Assembly (NCBI GenBank): GCA_028015205.1
Contig: CM051516.1
Span: 51,526,230-51,590,229, forward strand
DNA from: Mytilisepta virgata
Taxonomy: Eukaryota > Mollusca > Bivalvia > Mytilida > Mytilidae
Reading direction: 5' to 3'
Length of the DNA stretch: 64,000 nt
Part shown: piece after piece, positions 23,401 to 34,100 of the stretch
Layout of the letters: every line of letters starts with the position of its first letter
Numbering within the stretch: the first letter of the stretch is position 1
Program-made: the position numbers and the translations under genes
The notes under the pieces: model-generated
What the model was told of the DNA's origin: nothing
Seen by the model: only the letters and a program-made list of their open reading frames with translations
The model's database searches: none

Positions 23401-26400
23401 GCATTTTGATATTTCTTCCGGGGCACCTAAGTCTACCCACGATTTTTTTGTGGGGTCCATGTTGTTCATATGTTTTTAGTTCTTAAGTGTAATGTTCGTA
23501 TTGTTTTGGTCTTGTCTTCGTTGTTCTCTGGAGTTTGTCAGTTGTTTTAGATTTTCATCTCCTTCGAATATCCCTTTGGTATTTCTTGACCAGAAGATTT
23601 GTAAGTCAATTTTTCAATAGGGTCTTATGCTTAAATATTTTATACGTTTATCATGATAGCAGGGGATATCATCGGATACAGTTTTGATAGAGAACAACCA
23701 AAGGACAATTGCTGTCAAGTTAGGTTCAAATTGGCCAATTGTTTTAAAAGAAGAAGACCTTTAAAAACAATTCTAATACGTCGCCGGAACGAAGTGATGA
23801 CTATAGCTCAGGTGGCCTTTTGGTCATCGGTTCTAATTTCAAAATTGTCTAGGTAAACTAAAATCGAAAAATGTTCAATTTCATGTCAGAGTAGAATGTA
23901 GAAATAATTAGGTATATTACTTTAAACAACGATCTACTTTTATTCCCTTTTGCATAATATGATAGTACAGATCAAAAGGATATATTCAAATATCTTAAAC
24001 AATTTTTAGCAAGATCATATGAGCCCAACCTTGCGCTTCGAGTTGTATGTGGTGCACCTGGAGAAGTTCCGTCAACCTTACAACCACTTCCGACAGTCTC
24101 CTCTGAAAGAAGTACTATGGGATCGGATGGCAGAACAGGTATACCAATTTCACATTTAACTCAAGCTACAGAGACCACTTCTGATAAACTAATATATTAT
24201 TAAATTCACCACTATATCATTTTTGATGCACAAAATGAGCACTTTGCATTGAAACTGTGTACTCAATCGGAAGATTTTCTTATTCATTTTTATTTATATT
24301 TACATTCTGAATTTTCACATAAAGGTTAATAATTATTTATATTTTCATTCCTGTATCATAACTGCAAGTGGAAAAAATCACACATGCAAAACAATAAAAC
24401 TGTAAATTATCAGGGCACCAGCTATCAGCAGGATAATGGGGTCATTTTGATGTTGTTTTGATCACACTACCTATTACATATACATGTAAGACAGACTTAT
24501 ATACATTAGTAATGTTATGAATTTTCCTGTACTCGTCCAACTGCATCTGTTTTATGAAATTTTATTTTATACTACCTTATTTATATATTTATTTATTTAT
24601 ATTTATTTGTTATCCAGTCACAATTTTGAAAATATTTTAAATATTTTTAGAATGTATCTACAGTGACATATATATAATTTTGGCCATATGCACAAATGTG
24701 CATGATGCTAGGTGTTACTGTTTTAAGTGTAACTGGGTCTCACATGTCTTTTTTTCAGTAGTAGTTAATGGCTGCCAGTTCTTTTGTATCTAAATAATAA
24801 TTTACGTACAATGTACATACATTAATATTGTCTTCGCGTCTTAGAATGCGCTGAATGTGAATGGCTTTTTCATCCCTGCGACAATTTTATTATCTTTACC
24901 TTATAGTAAAGATCAACGATAGCTAGCAATATTATTTAAGGCTGTCAAAAAGCTTTCCACTGCTGAAAGCCTTTTGAAGGCCAGGCTTTTAACGATGGCT
25001 ATATATGAGTCAAAACGGGGTTTCAATTTGACGCCTTTTTAAACTTTTGCCAGGCCGGGATTCCGGTGTTACAATAGATAATAATGTGATATATTATAAG
25101 TGTTCCTACAAACTGACTTTGATCACTGTATCAGTAATTTGATTCACATATGTTATAAAAGTGTATTGTAAATCGAAATATTCTTTAATGCACAAGTACT
25201 ACACAACTGTAAGACACACTGGGAGAATACGGCTCAAAAAGCCAGAAACTTTACCCAATTCCACTCTGCATAGGATATATAGCAAGATGAAAGACACATA
25301 ATGCTTGTTTCTTTTCAGGAGTGACTAATTCTGACCAGAAAATGTATATAGCAATTGGTGCAAGTATCGGAGCGTTTGCTGTATTGGTTGTAATTGTTAC
25401 AATAATATTTTGCAAAAGGTAAGTGACACCAAAACATATTGAATCTATTTCAGGTATTAATAGATCATTCCCTGAATATCCGTAATATTTATAAAAGCCA
25501 AATAGGTCTATACATTGTGCCAAGTCAGCAAGTTTGAATGTAAAAATGAATTTATTTCTTCTCTTTTGATGTGTAAAAAGATTTTATGTCATTTTGATTT
25601 TAATGATTATTTTAAAATTGAAAATTTATAAATTGCCTGTTTGAAAGATATTTTGCTTCAATCTAGGATTTTTTATACGAATATAAATTTCTAATACAGG
25701 ACAATAATCGGGAAAATATCATTTGTACCTAAAAATAGACATTTTTCTGACTAGAATTCTGCATTAGTAATTAAAAGGTCGTATAAGATTTTATCATTTC
25801 AGTATGACGTTGGATTTATTAATATAATTCGAAAATAACGCAAAAAGCAATATTCATCGTTTTTAACATTTGGTAAAAGGTGTTTGCAGGTCTCCTCTAA
25901 TACTGTTCTGATCTCAAAACATTTTCTACAGAAGTACGGACGCTTTTAATTTTATGGAGTAGGGTAGCTCTGATATGGGATGAAACAGTTCTAAATATAT
26001 ATGTAGCTCATTTAACAGGACAAAAAGATCAAGATATTATCACTAATTATGATATTTACATAATGTATAACTTCTTCAAGCATTCCGTCACTGTAAAAAT
26101 ACTTTTAAATAGTTTTGTTTCATTTTAAAGTCTTTCATGTCCACGTCTCTAGAATAGGTCATGATATGCATGTATATTCTTAACTGAAGAAATATAAAGC
26201 TGTGTTAACGGAGCAGGGCATTCTTACTCTTCCGGATCGCCTGATGTCAAATTGCTAGTGCTTTAATTTCTGTGTTATCTTTTTCTTTTCTTTTTTAGTT
26301 TATTATATGTTTTTTATTCCTTTAATTATACATGTATCATTATTTGTTGTGTTCCATTTTCACGACTTTGTCTTTTCCTTGGATTTCGAATTTACGGACT

Positions 26401-27479
26401 TTTCCCACTGGTTTGTCGCTTCGGTATTCTTTTACCGATATTATATATAAAAGACCTGTCATACACTGTTCTGGAGAAGAACTATGTTTACTGGAAACAG
26501 AAGAAAGATGTACCAGTTGATCACTGCTATAAATTTGTTAAAAAGAATGTCAGGAAAATGTTTCTAGCACAACCTGATACATTAAGACAGTTTTATGAAA
26601 GGATAGGATTCGAAACATAAGCACATTGTTTTGTCATACAGTTTTATCAAATATAAATCTTTCTTTTAAATATTATTTACATCAGTGATGAGATTACCAC
26701 ACAATGTAAGAAAGTAACTATGCAGTTATTTTAATCTTTTATGTTGTAATAACATTCAGGTATAAAGCATTGACTAAGTGTAATCGTTATACCGACCTAC
26801 TTAAGTCCTTATAACGAGTTAGCTTAATAGATTGGTTCTCTGCCTTTTATCTTCATTTCATATACAGATATATTTGTATATGAAATATTAAAGACAAAGA
26901 TCAGAGAACCAGTCTAAGTAGGCGTAATAATGAGCTTTTAAGTCGATATAACGAAACAGACAATGTATGAAATTTTAAAATGTCTAAAGCGTTGCTTTAA
27001 ATACAATAGCGAGTTACTTTAGCATAACATACACTAATTATTCGTCTTATTAATTTGTTGAAATATTTTCTGTATTTCACAGGAAATTTTCAAAGCAGAA
27101 ACTAAGACAAGAACAAAGAGAGCCCGATCACGTACCTAATATCCAGTCTAATGATCCAGAGTATGATGGTCTAAAATATAACGTACTGTATGTTCAAACG
27201 GACCAAAGGGAGAACATAGAAGTTGATTATTCCACAGTCGACCTAGAGAAACCGCATACTGTTCAACGGGAAGGACATTGTAACGATACTGATGACATAC
27301 ATGGCAATGCTAAGGAGGTGAAAAAAGATACTTACGCTGTTGTAGACAAACCAAAGAAAAAAGACAATTTAGAGAACCAAACATATGCCGTGGTGGATAA
27401 ATCAAAGAAACAGAGGTCTGCTGGTGTAAACACTAGCCCAGAACAAGACTACACCAATGCTGCATTTCCCAAAGAATAA
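17401..27479 (+). CDS. putative type I membrane receptor B with ITIM-like tail (6 exons)
   Basis: Paralogue of receptor A, not recognised as a named family. Exons: 17401-17455, 21038-21091, 22450-22827, 24010-24138, 25319-25418 and 27083-27479; the phases close and give 370 codons. I chose the ATG at 17401 because it gives a signal peptide like that of A (MSDVFIIFICYILLKHLP); an in-frame ATG at 17341 would add 20 residues. Exon 2 encodes DCTIHYPCP, and exon 3 the ectodomain with the same Cys pattern as A (DMC, CNC, ECG, MTCT, FCIEI). Exon 4 has RVVCG and a shorter Ser/Thr stalk; exon 5 is the transmembrane helix ending FCKR. The tail contains YDGLKYNVLYV (266-276), an ITIM-like VDYSTV (286-291), two TYAVVDK motifs (322-328, 339-345) and DYTN near the end. 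No break is seen. Introns 1-5 hold many repeats. Confidence 0.8.
18380..18456 (+). repeat. dispersed repeat, inverted partner of 3168-3241
   Basis: This carries the same roughly 75-bp segment as the reverse complement of 3168-3241, with GGTCTAATAGGAA, a GTGTTTTAGTTTGAGAGAAC core and CATATGAATAGTAA. It lies in intron 1 of receptor gene B. Confidence 0.6.
18905..19560. mobile_element. MITE-like element with about 100-bp imperfect inverted ends
   Basis: The left arm (about 18915-19005) and right arm (about 19430-19545) are inverted. Left AATATCCGAAGTTCGAA faces right TTCGAACTTCGGATATT; left AAATTCGAGG..GAAATTCAAC faces right GTTGAATTTCGAA..CTCGAATTTT; the outer parts share GATCAT and ATTCGAAA-type pieces. 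No transposase ORF lies between the arms, so it is non-autonomous. It sits in intron 1 of receptor gene B. Confidence 0.6.
20535..20872 (+). repeat. YIDD-box retroelement 3' end (5'-truncated copy)
   Basis: The copy starts in the last codons of the reverse-transcriptase ORF (HYSVPISKMMSDLFPL, then stops). It continues with the shared tail: CCTCCACCGATTT, CACGACGGGTGCCGTATACG, CTTCCGGAGCACCTGG, GTTTATTTGTTGTGCTTG and GATTACGTTTTTTTT. It lies in intron 1 of receptor gene B. Confidence 0.75.
23413..23594 (+). repeat. 3' tail of a second subfamily of the retroelement
   Basis: The blocks GTCTACCC, GTATTGTTTTGGTC.TGTCTT, CGTTGTTCTC and CTTCGAATATCCCTTTGGTA match, in opposite orientation, the sequence just downstream of the reverse-transcriptase relic at 57370-58342. 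It therefore represents a tail-only copy of that subfamily, in intron 3 of receptor gene B. Confidence 0.7.
26212..26440 (+). repeat. 3' tail of a third subfamily of the retroelement
   Basis: It starts GGAGCAGGGCATTCTTACTC and CTTCCGGATCGCCTGATGTC, then has TTATTATATGTTTTTTATTC and TTTTCCTTGGATTTCGAATT. Inverted copies of the same blocks are at 39690-39880 and 52486-52690. It lies in intron 5 of receptor gene B. Confidence 0.6.
26785..26953. mobile_element. fold-back element (palindromic MITE)
   Basis: GGTTCTCTG and CAGAGAACC, ATTTCATATA and TATATGAAAT, and the outer CGTTATACCGAC and CGATATAACG face each other around a 7-base centre. Almost the whole 169 bp can fold on itself. It lies in intron 5 of receptor gene B, 130 bp before the last exon. 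Confidence 0.6.
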
Positions 27480-30400
27480 AATGCTCCATAACTGAATGAT
27501 TTCACGTTTGCTAGTATTGAGTTAGAAAGAAATCTTTTAAGGAATTTCCTGGATTTCCCAAATCTTTTCTTTAACATGAGAATTATAATTAGATCGGTGT
27601 GTATATTTTTTATATTGATTTTTTCATCTTCGGATAAAATGTTTTGTAAAGTGTTTTCTTTACTTGTAAACTTTAATATTAAGAAATTAATCTATTGTAA
27701 CTTTCAATTTTTCTACATGTAACTGGTTGGCTTCATTTTTGCATTAATTTTTGCACTCTGATGTCCTCTTCAATTTTAAGAAAAAAATATATTTCAAAGA
27801 TGATACACATTGAATTACTTTTTTTATATTAATTGAATACGCTTACATTTATTACATGGATGTTATAGATAAACGAAGTCCTGAAATCTTCTTAATGTTC
27901 TTATCAATTGAAATAAACAACACGCACTACTTCTCTTGTTTATCTTCTTGTCATTTAGGACTTTCAATGTATGGCCTCTCAACTTTTCCTGTTAGTATTT
28001 ACATTATTACTTTCGGTAAGATGATATTCAAGCATTTTTAAGCAGTAGGACATATAAATATGTATTAATTATTAACATTTAAAGACGGATAAAATTAAGT
28101 TTCAGAATTACATTTTCTACAAAGCCGCACTGAGTGTACTAAAATATAAATTTAATGCCTTGTGAAATCAAATTTTATAGTATCATGCTTTTCATAAACA
28201 TTTTCAAAAAGCCATTGCATCTACAGTTATAAGACTTATGTCTCCTCCCCCTTATTTGCTAACAAACAAAAAAAAACAAAATTCTGGTTACGAATTAACA
28301 TTACTCATTAAATGTGTGAGCTGACTCTTTTAATTAAGATATTTCTGAGCGGAACACATTCGAAACAAAGCAAGAAATTGTTACCTGCAAATATCGCAAA
28401 ACTAGCCTAAGGATTAATTGTACATATCACTTAACGTATATATAATATTTTGATGTGATATCAAGACATAATTTTGTCTTGTGATTTTATAGAAAATGCC
28501 CGTTTCACAGCTTATAATTATAATTGTAAGTATGGTATCACTGTCTAATGAATGTTAAGCACTGACGTCACATCCACATGTGTTCGACTAATCGTTGACG
28601 TTCGGTTCTTTGTGAAGCAGGAGCCTGATATCTACTTTTTTCCATCGTTTTTTTTATGTTTATAGAAATTATAAGCCTGTATTGAAATTGGTATCAACGA
28701 AACCGCTCAAAATATTTAAACCGGTATTTATGTTCCTCTCAAAATATTTGCTTTATTTAAAATGTTGTTTTGGATTATCCTTATAAGAATTCTGGAGTAT
28801 ATATCAATTAAAGCTGCCAGCGTAATATAATTTGACATGTGACTGTTTGTTTGGGTAATACCTCAAAACCAGAAGCATCCACAACATCTTGCAGAACAAG
28901 GTCTTTGTCCCCCGAGAAATGAGGTATTTTTTGGTTTGCCTATCGATTTTAGTACAGATAGTATGATAAAATCAGATCACAACGTCAGTGTACTGATCGA
29001 TACAGTTGAGAACTATGCCAAAAATATGGGCTAATAGAGAGGAGGAAAAACTTTCAAGTTGAATCAGGGGGATAAAGTCATTCAATCTTGCAAGTATTTG
29101 TTGCTTTCAGAACGTTCAAGGGTTTTAAATCTAGTCCCTTCAATTTGTCGGATACAAACCTTTATAGGTGCCAATTGTTTGTTTCTAAATTAGATTCTTA
29201 TTTTCAATTGGAACAACAAATGATTTATTGCATGCATGTATTTTTAGTTAAAATGCATGTTCTTGAATAAAATATTAATAACGGTTTAAAATAGTGTTAC
29301 AAAATAAAAAACAATTAAATAAATATATGTTTACAAAAAACAAATTTTAAAAAGGGTCTGGTCTAGCATTTTTTTTTTAAAGTTTAATAATTATATTAAA
29401 AAATTATATTGAACTACAACAATGTACATGAGAAAAAAAAGGTTCAATATGACTTCCTGTATCAAAGATTGCCAAGATTTCAAATGAATGGGAACAACAA
29501 AAACTAAATCAATTGTTACATGAACTATATACCCGTTATCAACCAAGTCTGAACGAGGCTTGTTTCCAGGAATATGTAAATCTTATTGAAGATATCTAGT
29601 CTTATCTTGAAATAGAAACTTCATACCTTTAAATCAAATTAAAATGGTCATCGTACCTTATTAGAGGTGATAATATTAGCAATTGCTGGATATAATCCAG
29701 TCTTTCGAGTTTATTTGATGGCCAGTGAATAATGTGTTATGCTGATGCTGAGAAAGTTGTGACTCCCAATACTTCGTCGATAGTTACGAATAAAGTGTGA
29801 CATTTATATCTTGTCGGCAACAAGTGTATAATTTAGTTATGTATGTTTATATAGATAGCCCAGAGAACACTTTGTCTTCTTGTGTTTCGTGCAAATATAA
29901 TCCAAATTCACGATATATAACCAAGTAAAAAAGCAGATGACAATTTTGTAACACCTTTAAAGTTTTATTCCTCATTTTCTATCTATGATATGAAAAATCT
30001 CATATGAAGGAACCTGCAAAATATAAATGACCTCAACTGATAATGAGCAAAGATCAGATGATGTAATTAAGATCTGAAGAATATTCAATGCTACTTTTTT
30101 CACATTCAAAATTACTCGTCTTATTATTACTCAATACTAAAAACATTTTTACAGGATATAACCATACCTGTTTTTACAGACCAAATTCCTAAAGGTAAAT
30201 AGTTATTCCATGATGTCAATTTGTTATATACAGGATGCACCATCAAAGAACAGAGGTATGCACGAGGGAAGTAATCATTAATTTTATCAGAATTATAACA
30301 GGATAAATTTGAAGCCAATATCGATAGAGAGTAGCGACTAATCTTGTGATACCCAAGGGAACTTTAGAACTTTGGGATTAACAGCAGAGCTTTCGACTCA

Positions 30401-31119
30401 GTGGTGATACACAAGATGTGCACATTTCGTAGATTTACGACTCATGGGTTGTGCCCAATGCATAAATATACAAATGATATAGGCAAATATTAACATAATT
30501 GAATCGGAAACTACCTTTTTCCACAGTGTTTAAATTAGAGCATCCTTAGATGGTTTTGGCTTTACCCCTTTTGGTCATTTTGGAATTTTAGAATTTGCTC
30601 TCCAAACTTTGGGTTGTTTGTTTGGTTTTCAACATTTTAGGCCTTGAGCACCACTGATGAGTCATACATGGACGAAATGTGCACATCTTGTGCATAAAAA
30701 TCGGCATAAAAGAACTTTCATTATTAACGAAGCATTTTCATCTTTAAGTTTACAATGTTCATATTGACAGGACCGTTTTACTGGACAACTGGCTCCACTC
30801 CTTTTTGTGCACGAATTTATAAACGCACCAAAACGGGGCAATTAAATTAATGATTACTGAGTAAATAAAACCGTCCCGGAGATACGTTCCACCAGCATTG
30901 ATATATCAATCGGCTCGGTTGTTGGTATCTGTTTTCATTGTACAACTGTTGAAACCATTCTTGCGTGATTAAATGCAGTCTTCTGATGTTAACATTGTGG
31001 ATTTCTCAAAATTGACTATTGATACTCAAGATATTCTTTGAAGGAGGCGTACAACTACACTGTCCACAACTTTAATTTGATAATCGAACCAACAAAATTA
31101 AATAGACGTTCAATCTGCA
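27480..31119. other. spacer between receptor B and the metalloprotease gene
   Basis: AT-rich and without coding signal. AATAAA overlaps the stop codon of gene B and may be its polyadenylation signal. Two pieces of the dispersed GCACAAGATGTGCA-type repeat lie near the right end (30380-30450 and 30543-30700) and are listed separately. Confidence 0.5.
30380..30700. repeat. two pieces of a dispersed repeat in opposite orientation
   Basis: The piece at about 30406-30450 reads ACAAGATGTGCACATTTCGT then GATTTACGACTCAT. The piece at 30543-30700 is inverted and longer: its complement reads GCACAAGATGTGCACATTTC, a GTGCTCAAGGCCTAAAATGT block, CCAAAATGACCAAAA and AACCATCTAAGGATG. Further copies lie at 39190-39350 and 59645-59795. 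No ORF is associated. Confidence 0.6.
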
Positions 31120-34100
31120 ATGCGTTTACTCATGCTATATTTAAGAAAAACATATGGCAATTTCATAAATGATCAATATTTATGCTGTTATACAGGTAAA
31201 TATTTAGGACATTTTATGACTACATCGTTTCTGAATACATTAATGTTTATTTCAGAAAATATAAAGCTTATTTTTACGATCCTTAGAAACGTGTATCAAT
31301 GCGAAAAGAGGCCAGTACAGAAACAAAAGCACTTACAATGTGAACTCCCACTGAAAACCGGGAGTGACATCAAGTGCTCTAAGTAATTGACTATATATTC
31401 AGTTCTTGCTTTGTTGTCCAGGCTTTTGCTTTTTGCTGATGGACGTCCGACGATCACTAAATGTAATTGTCATCCTCAATGTAGTCAATCTTTTACTTTA
31501 AACAAGAATACAGATAACAGGAAAGGTAAACAATGACATCCTAATTATATGATGTGTTGTCTTATAAACGCATTACAAATATCTGGACATGTTTATACAG
31601 ATCTGGTCAAGACTTTCTATATCTGATATAGATGAAAGGTAGAGTCGGTATTTCTTTCAACAAGCAATAGTGTTTATATGGCTTTCTAAAGACATTTGAA
31701 ATGATATACAATTTTGGGTCGCAGGTGATATGGAGGATATACATGTACTTGTAATATGATATCGTTACAACAGTAATTTATAAATATATTGATGTATTTT
31801 AATATGTATATTTAATATCAATGTTTTACACAGATATTAAGGAATTACATCAGACGTATATAAAAACTGAGAACAATGGGGCAAAACTTGATGTTACATT
31901 CCCTGCATTTGGAAAGATTCAGAAGTTCAATTTAATAAGATCTACTCCACCTGTGATAAACGACGAGATTCCGGTTGTTATTATTGACCCAAAGGACACA
32001 CACACGACTGTTCTTAGTTTTAAAAAGGTATGGCTTAACCTAATGATGCTGCCAAAGATACTTATTTTTACTTTAATTGTTTGTTGTTGCCTAATATTTC
32101 AAAGAAAAACACAGAATCATATAACGAACACATAAATCTTGTGAACAATTGGATCATCTATTTGAATTTATAGCTATAATAAATGGATTGAGATTGATTC
32201 CTATTGATAATTTAAAGATTGTACATGTATTTAGATTTTCACGGAAAAGTAATTTCCGTTTTATGTGGAACAAAAAAAAAAGAGATTGGTTCAAACTTTC
32301 ACACGCTGGCGGGACATGTACACAAATTAAAGGTAACAAATTCTAACTACGATTACTTTGTTTTAGTTATCTCATTGTTGTTAAGATATGAACACGCTCT
32401 TTTTTCAGATAGGTGTAGAATTTTATCAGGATATTAACAAGTTGGCAGCATTTACCATTCAAAATTTCTCAACAACAGATCTTTGTCTTGCCTTGGTAAA
32501 ACATCTTCTAGTGCTAGGATATTCTACAGCCTTTATTTAAAAATTAAAGGTTATAAAATAACAATCCAAAGATATTAATATTAGATATGGTAAATTTATA
32601 CTATGCTGTATATGATGCATTTCAAGGAGTTACCGCTCATCAGCAGCATTAAAACCGAAACATTTGGAAGACCAAAGACCAAACTTATATTAACAAGAAG
32701 TACGCAACCAAACATACCGAAATAGGAAGCCAAATTTCAGCTAAGGAGATCTACCATGTGCAATACAAGGAATGAACCCTTAGTATAAAATATCATCTAA
32801 GATCAAAATAATTTCTATGTGTAAGTTGTATGGGTAAAGTAAATTGGATACTGTGCAGATATCAGGACTTTATGAAAATAATTAGAGGTAACTTGTGTAA
32901 ATATGATGATACCAATCATGAATCAGATTTTGTATATATACGTTTTCATTTGAATATCGACACTTTCCCTATTCATAAATGTAACAAAGTAAACGCATTT
33001 TGCAGAATTACATAAACATATAGGGATATTTGGAAAATAGCAATGAGACAACAACCTTAACTTACGGTCAGAAAAATAAAAATAAGGTCTCCAACTTATC
33101 AAAATACAGACCGCTCTAGTGTATATCCATAATTTACATATCCTGATTTGATATTTAGGTTTATGATGAAACACTAGAAAATAACACGTAAATTTAATTT
33201 TATAATTAAATACTTCACCATCGATTCTTATTTTCATTTTGCATTATTATCAAAATTGTCTGTTTTGTAACTATAACTTTTTGCTATGTAGTATTTAAAT
33301 TATCTTGTTTATCATATAGGAAGGAATCATTCATGAAAACGATCACCACCTTATAGTGGAGCCTGTTAAACAGAGTACTGACTATAATTGCAGTTGGAAA
33401 AGCAAAATTCCGCACTTGGTATATCGCCGTTGGCTAAAGTCTGAAATAGGTATAGAATACCGTATACAGTGATGATATTCATAAAGTATGAAAATGCACG
33501 TGTAAGCAATCGTGAGTGGTTTACGAATATTGAAAACATTTGAGCTTGAGAAAATGAAAATTTGAGCTTGAGAAAATGAACAATTTGAGTTTGAGAAAAT
33601 GAAAATTTGAGCTTGAGAAAATGAACAATTTGAGTTTGAGAAAATGAAAATTTGAGCTTCAGAAAATGACAATTTGAGTTTGAGAAAATGAAAATTTGAG
33701 CTTGAGATTAACTACAGATCTCGTTAGAGTTAGCGTAATAAGTTTGTTTTAATTTGCAGGGAATGTACTTGTACAATCACATTTAGATAGCGGAAATGAC
33801 GTTAATACACATTTTGTGAAGAAGTTTTTAGTAGATGATCTTTCAAGTCATCCAGATTCTGTATTACCGACACCTGGACGTGTGAATGCAAGTGTAGAAA
33901 TTCTTGGATGGACAGATTTATCTTACATCGACTCATTCCAAAGACTTGTACACTCAGCAAACGTAGAACTGGAAATATCTAAATATGTCGCAACTGTTAT
34001 CCATTCTGTAATTGAAATACTATTCGTTCATGATTTAATTTTGACATTTAAACTCCGAAAGAATATATTGAATTATTCTATCGTTGAAAAAGTGGTGTGG

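Noticed and set aside
33382..33672. 96-codon minus-strand ORF with FSNSNCSFSQAQIF repeats
   Set aside because: It is a translation of the intron 4 minisatellite; the protein repeat follows from the DNA repeat and has no start context or homology.
33541..33706. CRISPR-like array
   Set aside because: Units are directly abutting with no unique spacers, and the host is clearly a eukaryote.
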